DNA from: Arthrobacter sp. ERGS1:01
GTDB taxonomy: Bacteria > Actinomycetota > Actinomycetes > Actinomycetales > Micrococcaceae
DNA: 64,000 nt
Direction of reading: 5' to 3'
Assembly: GCF_001281315.1 (NCBI RefSeq)
Contig: NZ_CP012479.1
Coordinates: 2,108,001 to 2,172,000, forward strand
The position numbers were made by a program, and so were the translations under genes. Of the stretch, positions 52,957-62,825 are shown in pieces. The notes under the pieces are model-generated. The model had not been told where the DNA came from. It did not search any database and worked only from the letters and a program-made list of their open reading frames with translations. Each line of letters begins with the position of its first letter. Positions within the stretch are counted from its first letter, which is position 1.

Positions 52957-53985
52957 ATGGCAACAGATCATCAAGGACCCGCGACCATGCTGGACGTCGC
53001 CGCTCATGCAGGAGTCTCACGAGCTACCGTGTCCAGGGTGTTTACGGCCCCGGAATCGGTAGCCGCTGCCACATTGGAGCGGGTGATGAGAGCGGTTCAG
53101 GACCTGTCCTACAGTCCCAATGCCGCCGCGAGGAGTCTGCGCAGCGGACGTTCGAACACTGTTGCGCTCCTGGTCGGCGACATTTCCCAGCCGTTCCACA
53201 GTCAATTGGCCAAATCGGTTGCGCATGCTGCCGAGGATCGCGGCTACAGCGTGCTGCTCTGCGATCTCGATCACAGCATGGACCGGCTACAGCGACTCCT
53301 GACTGTACTGCCTCTGCAAGGCGTCGATGGCATCATGCTGGCCACCGGAGATGCCATCGAAACACCTGGAATACGGGCCGCCATTGATGCCGCCGAGGCC
53401 AAAGGGACCCTCGTCCTGCTGGGCTCGGCTCAGCCAGACTCGTCGATGGCACTCACTGTCAGCCCCCCTTTTGAAGAGATTGGCTATCTCGCCACGAAAC
53501 ACCTGCTGGCTCAGGAACGGTGGCCTGTAGCCCTCCTCGGCGGATCCAAGGGTTCCGTCATCTCCACTTTGCTGCGCGCCGGCTACCTGAGAGCTTGCCT
53601 GGAAACTGGCCACAGCGAAGGAGACACCATGGTGCTCGATGCCGGTTTCAACAGCACGTCGGCCCAGCGCGAGACGGCGAGGCTGTTGGATGGTGCGACC
53701 ATGCCCCAGGGAATTGTCGCGGCAAACATACCGATCGCGCTCGGTGCCATCTCTGCCTTGGCGGACAGCGGCCTGAGCATTCCTGACATGGTGGCCCTGG
53801 TGGCCTGCGAGGAGGTGCAGCTGGCGGAGCAGCTCAGGCCTGGCCTGACCACCGCAGGAACCGACATCGGCGTTCAGGGCGAGGCCATGGCATCGGCCCT
53901 GATCGATGCGATCGAGGGCCAAGCCGTCATTGCACGGACGCTGGTGCCGCACCTGACAGTTAGGGAGTCCTCCGCGTCGTCGTAA
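52957..53985 (+). CDS. LacI family transcriptional regulator
   Basis: The 342-residue protein has the LacI HTH (TMLDVAAHAGVSRATVSRVFTAPESVAAATLERVMRAV; about 10-46) and hinge (SPNAAARSLRSGRSNTVALLVGDI), then a periplasmic-binding-like sensor domain. It follows the sulfatase gene by 92 bases on the same strand. A GATCG element lies just upstream. It probably represses the transporter-sulfatase operon, binding the GATCGATC sites; this is inferred from position and symmetry. Confidence 0.85.
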   Translation: MATDHQGPATMLDVAAHAGVSRATVSRVFTAPESVAAATLERVMRAVQDLSYSPNAAARSLRSGRSNTVALLVGDISQPFHSQLAKSVAHAAEDRGYSVLLCDLDHSMDRLQRLLTVLPLQGVDGIMLATGDAIETPGIRAAIDAAEAKGTLVLLGSAQPDSSMALTVSPPFEEIGYLATKHLLAQERWPVALLGGSKGSVISTLLRAGYLRACLETGHSEGDTMVLDAGFNSTSAQRETARLLDGATMPQGIVAANIPIALGAISALADSGLSIPDMVALVACEEVQLAEQLRPGLTTAGTDIGVQGEAMASALIDAIEGQAVIARTLVPHLTVRESSASS

Positions 53986-54100
53986 TGCGGTTTCCGCCGG
54001 CGACCTCTGGTTGGCCGAACGCCTAAAGGCCCTATTGCCCGGCCCTGCAGGAGGGCATCACCGGAGATGAGGGTGATCCTCCAGAGCTTGTGGCGGATGA

Positions 54101-54988
54101 TTAGGGGGTCGCCAATTCTTTGTATGCTTGCAGGACATTTGTGATGAGCGTCGAGTCGACCGCGTCCGTTGCGCAGATGAAGCTGACTGTTGACGTGGCG
54201 CTGTCGTCATCGAGGTCAAGGTACACGAGCCCGGGAATGGCGAACGCGCGCATGGATTCCGGCACTATGGCTATGCCCAGGTGAGCGGCGACCAGGCCAA
54301 GGATGGTGGGGAATTGTACGGCTTCCTGGGAGATGTCGAAGTCGACGTCCACTGCATGGAGTAGCGCGGAAATGTGGTCGAAGAGCCGCGAGATGCGACT
54401 TCGGGGAAAAGCGATGAACGTTTCGCCGTGGAGTTCCCTCAAGCGGACATGAGCTCTGGAAGCCAAGCGGTGATCGGAGGCTACGGCAACGATCAGCGGC
54501 TCCTGGAGCAGCGTCGTTGCGCTAATGCCAGGAACTGATCGGACTTCGCGGGCAATTCCAGCGTCGAGGGCGCCGGCACCAATAAGTTCCAACTGCACGT
54601 CCGTCGTTTCCTCGCGGAGTTGAAGTTCAATTCCAGGCCATCGAGAGCGTGTCTGCCGGACCAAGGCAGGAACTATGGATATTGCTGCTGACGAAACAAA
54701 GCCGAGCCGAAGCCGCCCAAGTTCCCCGTTCTTTGCGTGGCTAAGTGCTGCCGTCATTGCCGCGTACTGCGCCAGAACCTTGCGCGCATGCCGCAACAGC
54801 ACCTCGCCCTCTGCAGTCAGCTCCACGTTTCGAGAATTTCGTACGAAGAGGGCGACCTTACATTCCTCCTCCAGCTTGCGGATTTGCTGGCTTAGCGGCG
54901 GCTGAGCCATGTGAAGCCGCTGGGCCGCCCGGTTGAAGTGGAGTTCTTCCGCCACTGCTACGAATAGTTCAAGCCGCCTAAGATTCAT
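54101..54988 (-). CDS. LysR family transcriptional regulator
   Basis: The 295-residue protein has the LysR HTH (LRRLELFVAVAEELHFNRAAQRLHMAQPPLSQQIRKLEEE; residues 3-42) and a type-2 periplasmic-binding effector domain (LGRLRLGFVSSAAISIVPALV, PLIVAVASDHRLASR). It is divergent from the aldehyde dehydrogenase gene across 117 bases, the standard arrangement of a LysR activator and its target operon. Confidence 0.9.
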   Translation of the reverse strand: MNLRRLELFVAVAEELHFNRAAQRLHMAQPPLSQQIRKLEEECKVALFVRNSRNVELTAEGEVLLRHARKVLAQYAAMTAALSHAKNGELGRLRLGFVSSAAISIVPALVRQTRSRWPGIELQLREETTDVQLELIGAGALDAGIAREVRSVPGISATTLLQEPLIVAVASDHRLASRAHVRLRELHGETFIAFPRSRISRLFDHISALLHAVDVDFDISQEAVQFPTILGLVAAHLGIAIVPESMRAFAIPGLVYLDLDDDSATSTVSFICATDAVDSTLITNVLQAYKELATP

Positions 54989-55105
54989 GAACCAAGACTA
55001 AATGGATATTGATCGGAGCGAAATAGATACTTCAGTCCGAAGGTCTGGACGTCTAACGTTGTCCGTGAGAGAAGTCACAGATCGGAATGGAACAGAGGAC
55101 CAATA

Positions 55106-56566
55106 ATGCCCGTATTGACCAAACCCGCTACGAGTTACATCAACGGTATGTGGGTTGAAGGATCAGGTGCGCTCGTGTCCCGGTACAACCCGGCCCTGCC
55201 GGAGGAGGTGGTAACTACCTACCATCAGGCCGGCTCTGAGGAACTGAACCAGGCGATCCATTCCGCCAATGCCGTATCCGCGGCATGGGACCAGTTGGGC
55301 ATTCTGGCCCGTGGACGCTTCCTGGCCGCCACCGCGGCCGCGATCCGTGAACGGGCCGAGGAGATCGCCGTGATGATGACGGCAGAGCACGGTAAAACCC
55401 TCGCGGAGTCGCGAATGGAAGTTGCCGCGTCGGCCGATACATTCGATTACCATGGCGCATCGGCCCGCAATCCGGTGGGAACTGAATACCCGTCCAGCCA
55501 TCCCGATGAGCGAATCCTGACGGTACGGCGTCCACTGGGCGTTGTCGGCGTCATTACCCCCTGGAACTTCCCCCTGCAGATTCCTGCCTGGAAGATTGCA
55601 CCGGCCCTCCTGCACGGCAACACGGTGGTGTGGAAGTCGGCAAGTAACACGCCCGGGGTCTCCGTCATGCTTATGGAAGCCCTGGCCGACGCCGGCATCC
55701 CGACTGGCGTTGTCAACCTACTCCTGGGTCCGGGCCAGCTGGGCTCTGAACTGGTTTCCTCCCCCATTGTCGGTGGAGTCACGTTCACGGGCTCCGTGCC
55801 GGTGGGGCACCACATTCGGAGCATTGTCTGCGAACGCGGAGCCAAATTGCAGCTCGAACTCGGCGGTCACAACGCAACACTGATCCTTCCCGACGCCGAT
55901 GTTGAACTGGCCGCCACCAGCGTCGTTAACGCCGCGATGGGGTCCACAGGCCAGAAATGCACGGCCACGCGACGAGTCATCTTGGTCGGCGACGGGCATG
56001 AGGAGTTCCTGTCGAGGCTGAAGGAAAAGGTTTCAGCCCTCATTCTTGGACCGGGCACGGATCCGTCCGTTCAGATCGGCCCCGTTGTCTCCGCGTCGGC
56101 GCGCGATGAAATCGATGCCGCAATCCGCCAGGCACTGGCAGAAGGCGGTGAAATCCTGGCCCAGGCAACAGTGCCGGCCGGGGCCGGGTCCTACGTCGCG
56201 CCAACAGTGCTGACCGGCCCCCGATCCATGACCATCTGCCGGGAAGAAGTTTTCGGTCCCGTCACCACGGTGCTGCACGCGGACACCCTTGATGAAGCCA
56301 TTGACCTCGCCAACGGTACGGCGTTCGGCCTCACCGCCGCAGTCTTCAGCAGTGATGAGCGATCCATTCGCCGCTGCGTTTCCCAGCTGCAGGCCGGCCT
56401 GGTAAAGGTCAACGCCCCCACCACCGGCTCCGAACTTCACGCCCCGTTCGGCGGCATGAAAGATTCGACGTTTGCCGGTCCCCGAGAACAAAACAGTGCC
56501 GCCGCCGCAACGTTCTTCACCCATGAAAAGACCGCCTACCTGCGTTTGGCCCCCGAGAAGGCATGA
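55106..56566 (+). CDS. Aldehyde dehydrogenase family protein
   Basis: The 486-residue ALDH has GVITPWNFPLQIPAWKIAPAL, NAD-binding VTFTGSVPVGHHI, the catalytic Glu in LELGGHNATLI (about 251) and the nucleophile Cys in TGQKCTATRR (about 285). It oxidises an aldehyde or semialdehyde to the acid with NAD(P). First gene of a LysR-controlled operon; its end overlaps the next start as ATGA. Similarity is closest in feel to ketoglutarate/succinate semialdehyde dehydrogenases. Confidence 0.9.
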   Translation: MPVLTKPATSYINGMWVEGSGALVSRYNPALPEEVVTTYHQAGSEELNQAIHSANAVSAAWDQLGILARGRFLAATAAAIRERAEEIAVMMTAEHGKTLAESRMEVAASADTFDYHGASARNPVGTEYPSSHPDERILTVRRPLGVVGVITPWNFPLQIPAWKIAPALLHGNTVVWKSASNTPGVSVMLMEALADAGIPTGVVNLLLGPGQLGSELVSSPIVGGVTFTGSVPVGHHIRSIVCERGAKLQLELGGHNATLILPDADVELAATSVVNAAMGSTGQKCTATRRVILVGDGHEEFLSRLKEKVSALILGPGTDPSVQIGPVVSASARDEIDAAIRQALAEGGEILAQATVPAGAGSYVAPTVLTGPRSMTICREEVFGPVTTVLHADTLDEAIDLANGTAFGLTAAVFSSDERSIRRCVSQLQAGLVKVNAPTTGSELHAPFGGMKDSTFAGPREQNSAAAATFFTHEKTAYLRLAPEKA

Positions 56567-58284
56567 CCATGAACCTGATAGACGAAGAGACCCGCTGTGA
56601 CCTCCGCGCCCCCGACGTCGTCCTCTGCGGTTCCGACATGAACGGAGCCTGGGGCACCCGGCACAGTTTTGCCCGCACCATGCTCCGCCGCGCGGCCGCG
56701 CACCGCTGGACTGTGGCCAAGACACGCCTGGACCTGGATGGCCAGGGCCGGGGGACGGCCGTGTACACAGTGAATGCCGAAGGATTTGAGTTGACGTTCA
56801 TTGCCTTCTGCCAGGCCTTGGAGGAAAGCGAACGCACCGATCGGGTGATCGCCAACGCTTGGGATGTCACCGCCGCCCTCGTGGAGGGCGAACTGACCCC
56901 GCAGCGTGAAGCGGAGTTGCGCCGCAACATCCCCGTCCAGGAACAGGGCCGCACCGACCCGGAAACGATCATCATGACCCGGGCCAACCGCAGCGCCCGC
57001 TTCTTCGACTACGTAAGCGACTGCCTTGCCACGGGGAATCAGCCCGATGTCGCAGCGCTTGGTCCCAGCCCCTACCTGATACGCAGCACCGCGTTTTACG
57101 GCAACGGCAAATTCGGGCTTAAGGAACTAGACAATTTCCCGTCAAACCATCCGCTGTCCGTCCCCTACCGCTCCCAGATGCTCACAGCCTGGCTGCTGCG
57201 CGAGCTCAGCATGGACCTGGTGGAGCACGTCGCCAGGGCCAAGGCCCAGGCCGCGGGCACCGTGGCCGTTCCCCTCGATGCGGCGTGGGGCAAATACTTC
57301 GGGTTGGGCAACGCCACCGGCCTGGGAATGGTGCCGTTCCTCGTCAACCATCCAGGCTACCTGGACGCCTGGTGCAAACTCCGCGAGATTCCCCTCGCCG
57401 CGGGGCTCGCAGCCTGCTACAGCCCCGACCACCCGAACCTGGGCCGAATCGCTGAACTCCTCACGAGAGCGGACCGGCACCTGGCAGAAAAATCCGAACT
57501 CAAAACTATGCCGTTCCTCTCGACGGAATCGATCAGGCCCCAACTTCGCCGCCTCCTCTCCGAACTCCAAGCATTTATGACCTCCGAAGCGAAAGCCACC
57601 CCAGTACTCGCACGCCTGCACGAAATAGCAACGAACCTCAGCCCGGAAGCCCGTGGCCTCTTCGCCTCAATCGTCATCGAACTCCAGACCGACTTTGATG
57701 AAGAAGCTGAGGCTCTGCTCACCGTGACAACTCCACCGGCCTTCGACCCGGCCATGAGCTGCCATGCACTGGGGCGGCTGCTGGATCAGAACTACGCCTG
57801 GACTCACAACTACGACTTTGCCACCCCGGAACGCGCCAGCTACTACTGGTACTCATCCGCGGACAGTGAAGAACCCCGGCGGGCGCTGCGCGCAGCGATG
57901 GCAGCCGGCACAGTGGAGCACTGCACCGACGTCGCCCGCCGTGTCAATGCCCTGACCACCGATCTGGAATTATTCCCCGACAAGTCCAGCGTGGCTGAAT
58001 TCCTGCTGGCCCATCCGGAACACCGATTCGCTGCCGAACGGATCCAGCAAACCCGGGACTACTACTACAGGGATTTGCAGGACAACCTCCTGGACGCCGA
58101 CTTCCTGCCACTGAGCACTCAACGCTTCCAGCTGGCCACCTATGGGATGAACAACTTCAGCCCGCAGTCAACTGATTGGGTCCGCGTCACCTTGTTCAGT
58201 GGCGCACCACGTGTTGCGGACATCTTGAACGGGACCGACGATGACGACTGGCTGTTTCCGCTGGCGCCCGAAGGAGAGAACTAA
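56563..58284 (+). CDS. Conserved hypothetical protein of the dipeptidase operon (573 aa)
   Basis: The large soluble protein has no motif I can name. Visible segments are PDVVLCGSDMNGAWGTRHSFARTMLRR near the N-terminus, RSTAFYGNGKFGLKELDNFP near 175, GLGNATGLGMVPFLVNHPGYLD near 250 and QNYAWTHNYDFATPERASYYWYSSADSEEPRR near 410, all of which look like conserved cores. The NATGLGMVPFLVNHP stretch could be an active-site or ligand loop. It overlaps both neighbours (ATGA and TAATG), so it is produced in proportion with ALDH and dipeptidase. Confidence 0.75.
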   Translation: MTMNLIDEETRCDLRAPDVVLCGSDMNGAWGTRHSFARTMLRRAAAHRWTVAKTRLDLDGQGRGTAVYTVNAEGFELTFIAFCQALEESERTDRVIANAWDVTAALVEGELTPQREAELRRNIPVQEQGRTDPETIIMTRANRSARFFDYVSDCLATGNQPDVAALGPSPYLIRSTAFYGNGKFGLKELDNFPSNHPLSVPYRSQMLTAWLLRELSMDLVEHVARAKAQAAGTVAVPLDAAWGKYFGLGNATGLGMVPFLVNHPGYLDAWCKLREIPLAAGLAACYSPDHPNLGRIAELLTRADRHLAEKSELKTMPFLSTESIRPQLRRLLSELQAFMTSEAKATPVLARLHEIATNLSPEARGLFASIVIELQTDFDEEAEALLTVTTPPAFDPAMSCHALGRLLDQNYAWTHNYDFATPERASYYWYSSADSEEPRRALRAAMAAGTVEHCTDVARRVNALTTDLELFPDKSSVAEFLLAHPEHRFAAERIQQTRDYYYRDLQDNLLDADFLPLSTQRFQLATYGMNNFSPQSTDWVRVTLFSGAPRVADILNGTDDDDWLFPLAPEGEN

Positions 58285-59276
58285 TGAGTGTGCACCAGCA
58301 GGCAACCGTCGTCGACGGCCTTCAGATCAGCAACTGGAGCCGGCCGGTCCTGGAGGAACTGCGCACAGGCGGGGTCAGCGCCGTCAACGTCACCTGCGCC
58401 GTCTGGGAAAATGCCAGTGAAACCATCCGCTCCATCGCCCAATGGCTCGAACTGGCCAACCGCAACCCCGACCTTATCTTCCTGGCGACCAGCGGCGCCG
58501 ACATCGAAGCCGCCAAACAACTAAACAAGATCGCTGTCTTTCTCGGTTTCCAAAACACCAGCCCGTTTGAGGACGACTACCGGTATGTGGAACTCTTCCA
58601 CCGACTCGGTGTTCGCATCGCCCAGCTGACCTACAACAACCAGAACCTGCTCGGCGGTGGATGCTTCGAAACCGAAGACTCCGGACTCACCCGCTATGGC
58701 CGTGTCGTCGTGGCGGAGATGAACCGGGTCGGCATGCTCATCGACCTTTCCCACGTCGGATACCGGACCAGCCGCGAGACGATCGAGGCCTCTTCCGTGC
58801 CCGTTGCAATCACCCATTCCAACCCCCTCTGGTTCTTCGACACACCCAGGAACAAGCCCCACGATGTCATCCAACCGCTCGTCGACCGCGGCGGCGTTAT
58901 CGGTTGCTGCCTCTACCCGACCGTCAGCGGCGGCGAACACGTGACCATCGAAGGCTTCTCCGCCATGGTCGCCCGCATGGTGGACCAGTACGGACCCTCC
59001 CACATCGGCTTGGGCAGCGACTGCACCCGTGGCTGGGACCACGAATTCGTCGGCTGGCTCCGCCACGGACGCTGGCAGCCCACGGCACCGGAACAGGCAC
59101 CCACCTGGCCGAACTGGCCCAACTGGTTCACCGGGCCCGAAGATTTTCCACGCCTCACCGAGGGGCTCCTCGCCGCGGGGCTCTCCAATGACACCGTCGC
59201 GGCAGTTCTGGGCGGAAACTTTAGCCGCCTTTTCACCGACGTCATGGACAACACGAAAGAGGGTGCTCATGTCTGA
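58284..59276 (+). CDS. Membrane dipeptidase (renal dipeptidase, M19 family)
   Basis: The 330-residue protein matches M19 metal-dependent hydrolases: VNVTCAVWEN, IAVFLGFQNTSPFEDDY, RIAQLTYNNQNLLGGGCFE, the metal residues in MLIDLSHVGYRTSRETIE and AITHSN, and GLGSDCTRGWDHEF. The usual N-terminal HxD metal pair is not obvious (DGLQISNW instead), so the chemistry may differ from a dipeptidase. Relatives cleave dipeptides or N-acyl amino acids. Confidence 0.8.
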   Translation: MSVHQQATVVDGLQISNWSRPVLEELRTGGVSAVNVTCAVWENASETIRSIAQWLELANRNPDLIFLATSGADIEAAKQLNKIAVFLGFQNTSPFEDDYRYVELFHRLGVRIAQLTYNNQNLLGGGCFETEDSGLTRYGRVVVAEMNRVGMLIDLSHVGYRTSRETIEASSVPVAITHSNPLWFFDTPRNKPHDVIQPLVDRGGVIGCCLYPTVSGGEHVTIEGFSAMVARMVDQYGPSHIGLGSDCTRGWDHEFVGWLRHGRWQPTAPEQAPTWPNWPNWFTGPEDFPRLTEGLLAAGLSNDTVAAVLGGNFSRLFTDVMDNTKEGAHV

Positions 59277-60012
59277 CAAGACCTATGCCGTGGCCGGTGA
59301 CACAGCCGATGTTCAAGGGTCTGGCCTTGTCTCTGTCCAGCCCCGCGAAATCATCGAAACGGCCTTTCGTGCACTGTGCGCCGCAGGAGGTGATCCTGCC
59401 GAAGCCCAGGAAGGCGGATTAGCCGTGCTGCGGGCCGAAGCCGACGCCCAGGTCGGTCTGGCCCTGCTGGAACAACTTCTCGAAGCGGACTGGACGCAGC
59501 CAATGGTTCCTGCCGATACCCAGTCGACATCGTGGGCCGGTGTCGCTGTGTATGAACTCAACTGCCCGGGGCAACCCGCACTGCGTTCAGCGATCCAGCT
59601 GATGGACCTCGCCTGCAGTGGCAGTGCCGAGGAAGTCCGGGTAGCACGGACCACTGTTGCGGGCATCCCGCGCCCACTGTGGAACGATCTCCTGCTGCGC
59701 TACAGCGCCCGTCTGCAGCGCACCATCATCATCGCCATCACTACCGCCGCGGCAACCGGCACCGGCGGCACCGAATACCTCAGCGTCCGCAATGGTGCCA
59801 TCACGACGACGACGGAACCGCCCAGCGAGGCCATCGCCGCGTCGTTGTTACCCACCGCTGACGGGAACGAAACGGTCGTCGTCGTCCTCCCCTACCACGC
59901 CGAAGCAATCCAACAGGACGCCGGCATCACCCAGAGACCCCTGAAAGTACGTGACGAACAATGGCACCGCATGTACCAGCTCTCCCGGAACTACCTGATG
60001 GCGGACCAATGA
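59269..60012 (+). CDS. DUF3726-like hypothetical protein
   Basis: The 247-residue protein has an N-terminal helical segment (VQPREIIETAFRALCAAGGDPAEAQEGGLAVL) reminiscent of DUF3726 proteins, and a beta-rich remainder (TEYLSVRNGAITTTTEPPSE, ETVVVVLPYHAEAIQQD). The family assignment is tentative. The start overlaps the dipeptidase by 8 bases; the stop overlaps RidA as ATGA. It likely belongs to the same complex or pathway. Confidence 0.6.
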   Translation: MSDKTYAVAGDTADVQGSGLVSVQPREIIETAFRALCAAGGDPAEAQEGGLAVLRAEADAQVGLALLEQLLEADWTQPMVPADTQSTSWAGVAVYELNCPGQPALRSAIQLMDLACSGSAEEVRVARTTVAGIPRPLWNDLLLRYSARLQRTIIIAITTAAATGTGGTEYLSVRNGAITTTTEPPSEAIAASLLPTADGNETVVVVLPYHAEAIQQDAGITQRPLKVRDEQWHRMYQLSRNYLMADQ

Positions 60013-60389
60013 GCACCATCGACCGTACCCAGTTCTCCGACGGCAAGCCGCGGCCCTACTCAGCGACGGCTGCCGTGAACGGCATCATCTTTCTCTGCGG
60101 GCAGGTACCCACCCGTCCCGACGGATCGTGTCCTGCCCATATTGCGGAGCAAGTCACCCAGGCGTTCGATAACTTGGAACACGCCTTGCTGGCGGCACAT
60201 TCAGATTTGTCCCACCTTCTCAAACTCACCGTCTTCCTCGCAGACCTTGACGAGTTCGAAGACTACAACGCCGCCTACCTCACCCGGCTCAGCGGCCGTC
60301 CTCTGCCTCCCCGGACCACCGTGCAGATTGCCCGCTTCCGTGGTGAGAAACGCATCGAAATCGATGCCATCGCAGCCGCAACTGCCTAA
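60009..60389 (+). CDS. RidA family protein (enamine/imine deaminase type)
   Basis: The 126-residue protein has the RidA fold: YSATAAVNGIIFLCGQVPTRPDG, QVTQAFDNLEHALLAAHSDLSHLLKLTVFLADLDEFEDYNAAYL and PPRTTVQIARF. The Arg in PPRT and the late Glu (KRIEIDAIA) fit active deaminases, which hydrolyse reactive enamines/imines. It is the last of five overlapping genes and implies that the pathway passes through an imine or enamine. Confidence 0.85.
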   Translation: MSTIDRTQFSDGKPRPYSATAAVNGIIFLCGQVPTRPDGSCPAHIAEQVTQAFDNLEHALLAAHSDLSHLLKLTVFLADLDEFEDYNAAYLTRLSGRPLPPRTTVQIARFRGEKRIEIDAIAAATA

Positions 60390-60456
60390 CCGAACCACGG
60401 CCACGCATCTGTTGGGTTACCACCGTCGCTTTCCCTTAGCTCAGATCGGAACCACC

Positions 60457-61830
60457 ATGATCTCCCACGCACCGTCCCCCACTCCATCAACCACATCCCA
60501 AACCACCATCGATTCAGCGCCGCTGAACGCGTTCCACAAGCGCCTGACACTCTTCAGCTCGGGCGGGCCATTCCTGGACGGCTACATCCTGGCCATTATC
60601 GGCATCGCCTTGGTCCAGATCATTCCGAAATGGCAGATGAATGAGTGGTGGAACGGACTCATCGGCGCCTCCGCGCTGATCGGGGTCTTCATTGGTGGGC
60701 TTGTCTTTGGGAATATCACCGACAAAATCGGTCGCAAGCTCATGTACACGATTGACCTGATTGCGATCATCGTGTTCTCCATCGCGCAGTTCTGGGTCAA
60801 CGAACCCTGGCAACTATTCACCCTGCGCCTCCTCATCGGCATCGCGGTCGGCGCCGACTACCCCATCGCCACCGCCCTGGTTGCCGAATTCGTCCCCGCG
60901 AACTGGCGCGCCCGCCTGCTCGGTGGCCTCAACGCCATGTGGTTCGTCGGGGCCACTGTCGCCGCGTTCGTCGGCTACTGGTTGCTCTCCCTCGAGGACG
61001 GCTGGCGCTGGATGCTCCTGTCCTCGGCCGTGCCGGCCGTCTTGATCCTCATCGCCCGGGCCACCATCCCGGAATCCCCCCACTGGCTCGTGGGCAAGGG
61101 ACGCCAGGAAGAGGCTCTTGCCATCCTGAAGAAGGCCATCGGCGAGGGCGCCACCCTGGAAGGTATCACCGCCCACGACCCCAACGCGGTCAAGCTCAGC
61201 ACCAAGAAGGCCTTCTCAATGGTCCTCACCGGCGGATACCTGAACCGGGTCATCTTCATCTCCATCTTCTGGACCTGCACCATAGTGACCCTGTTCTCGA
61301 TCTACGCATTTGGACCACAGATCCTATCCCTTTTCCACCTCGACTCCGGAAATGCAGCCAACATCGGCTACGGCCTCATCAACTTGTTCTTCCTGGTGGG
61401 CAACGTCGTCGCACTCCTCCTGGTTGATAAGTTAGGCCGCCGCCCGGTCCTCATCTGGGGATTCCTTCTCTCCGGCGTCGGCCTGCTGTTCCTGGCGATC
61501 TTCCCCACCGCTCCCCTGGGCTTGATCGCCCTGGCCTTCGCCGTCTATGCCATATTCAACGGCGGCCCCTCCATCCTGGAATGGATCTACCCCAACGAGC
61601 TCTTCCCCACCAAGGTACGTGCTACGGCTGTGGGCCTGTGCACAGGAACCAGCCGCATCGGCGCCGCCATCGGCACCTTCGCCACACCCCTGGCCCTGAC
61701 CCACTTAGGCCTCTCCGGAACCATGTGGATCGCTGCCGGCATCGCCCTGATAGGCGCTGGTGCCAGCTACTTCATGGCACCCGAAACCAAGGGCAAAAAC
61801 CTCGAAGACGCAGCCGCACTAAACGCATAA
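60457..61830 (+). CDS. MFS transporter (sugar-porter-like)
   Basis: The 457-residue protein has 12 helices with MFS motifs: GNITDKIGRKLMYTIDLIAII, the loop IGIAVGADYPIATALVAEF and, in the second half, VDKLGRRPVLIWGFL and PETKGKNLED, typical of sugar porters and aromatic acid/benzoate-type relatives. It starts 67 bases after RidA and ends with a strong terminator, so it completes the LysR-linked operon and probably imports its substrate. Confidence 0.85.
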   Translation: MISHAPSPTPSTTSQTTIDSAPLNAFHKRLTLFSSGGPFLDGYILAIIGIALVQIIPKWQMNEWWNGLIGASALIGVFIGGLVFGNITDKIGRKLMYTIDLIAIIVFSIAQFWVNEPWQLFTLRLLIGIAVGADYPIATALVAEFVPANWRARLLGGLNAMWFVGATVAAFVGYWLLSLEDGWRWMLLSSAVPAVLILIARATIPESPHWLVGKGRQEEALAILKKAIGEGATLEGITAHDPNAVKLSTKKAFSMVLTGGYLNRVIFISIFWTCTIVTLFSIYAFGPQILSLFHLDSGNAANIGYGLINLFFLVGNVVALLLVDKLGRRPVLIWGFLLSGVGLLFLAIFPTAPLGLIALAFAVYAIFNGGPSILEWIYPNELFPTKVRATAVGLCTGTSRIGAAIGTFATPLALTHLGLSGTMWIAAGIALIGAGASYFMAPETKGKNLEDAAALNA

Positions 61831-61856
61831 GTTCACAACAGCGCAACAGTGCACTA

Positions 61857-61898
61857 AGAACGTGTTGGGAAAGTGTCTAGTGCTTCCCAACACGTTCT
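61857..61898 (+). terminator. Strong terminator after the MFS gene
   Basis: AGAACGTGTTGGGAA (61857-61871) and TTCCCAACACGTTCT (61884-61898) form a perfect 15-bp stem with a 12-base loop, 27 bases after the stop. Confidence 0.85.
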
Positions 61899-62796
61899 AA
61901 CAGTCACAATGGCCGATCTTCAGTCCCTGGCAAACACTAATGGCGTCCCGATCTCGAGTCCGCCCGCCAGCGCCCTGGACCAGGACTCAGCGTAAACTGA
62001 TAGTCACGGACGGTGATCTGCACTGCCTCGAGGATCGCTGATGAACCTGCTTTTGAAGATTCATGCAGCCGAATCCCGGAAGAATTCGCAGGGGCCAAAA
62101 AGCACCCATCTTTTACCCATCTAATTCAAACGAAAACTACGATGATTACTGACATGTCGTAGGAACCAAAACGGACGAAAATTCTCGAGAATAAGCGAAT
62201 TTTGATGGTCGCCGATACTCAATGACGTCCAGATGGTGAGTTTCTCTTGGTCGTAGGCTCAATTCTCACCCGGGGAACCCTGTGATGTCTCGGTTCATGG
62301 TTCCCACTATCTCTCGAGACGTCGTTCACATGCCGTGTGAGGACGTTTAATTACACCCCGGTCTCGGATCATGGTGCTTTTCTACCCTCGGTCGCGCTGG
62401 ATTGCGAAGGCGACCTAAAGAGCCGTACGCTCGGATCTCTCGTCCGCCATTAGGTTGTAGACGGCCAGTTTGCGATGTTCAACGTGGTGAACGCACTCTT
62501 TTCCTTGGTTGCAGCAGATGCCGGGTTTCGCTGGCAATCACTGCTCAACCGGAGTGGCAACCGTGTCCTGAGATCACACAGCAAGTGGGACCGACGCTTG
62601 GATGTCCGGCTCGAACCGTAACGCATTCCGGCCCGACCTGGATGAGTCCGTTGAAGCACTAGGACCATCATTCAAAGCACAAATCGATACGCCGCTGACG
62701 GCGCAATCACGCCTTTAGCCATCTCATAGGACGCAGGAAGGCTGCCCTTGAGCACACCCATGGCACCCGCACAGACACCGCATGGACTGAGGTAAA

Positions 62797-62825
62797 AGCA
62801 CCGCCGCCATGCTTCAGGCGGTGCT
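62797..62825. terminator. Hairpin, possible terminator
   Basis: AGCACCGCC (62797-62805) and GGCGGTGCT (62817-62825) form a perfect 9-bp stem preceded by AAA on the left. In the minus direction it could terminate transcription from the SLC13 gene, though that lies 320 bases away. Confidence 0.45.
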
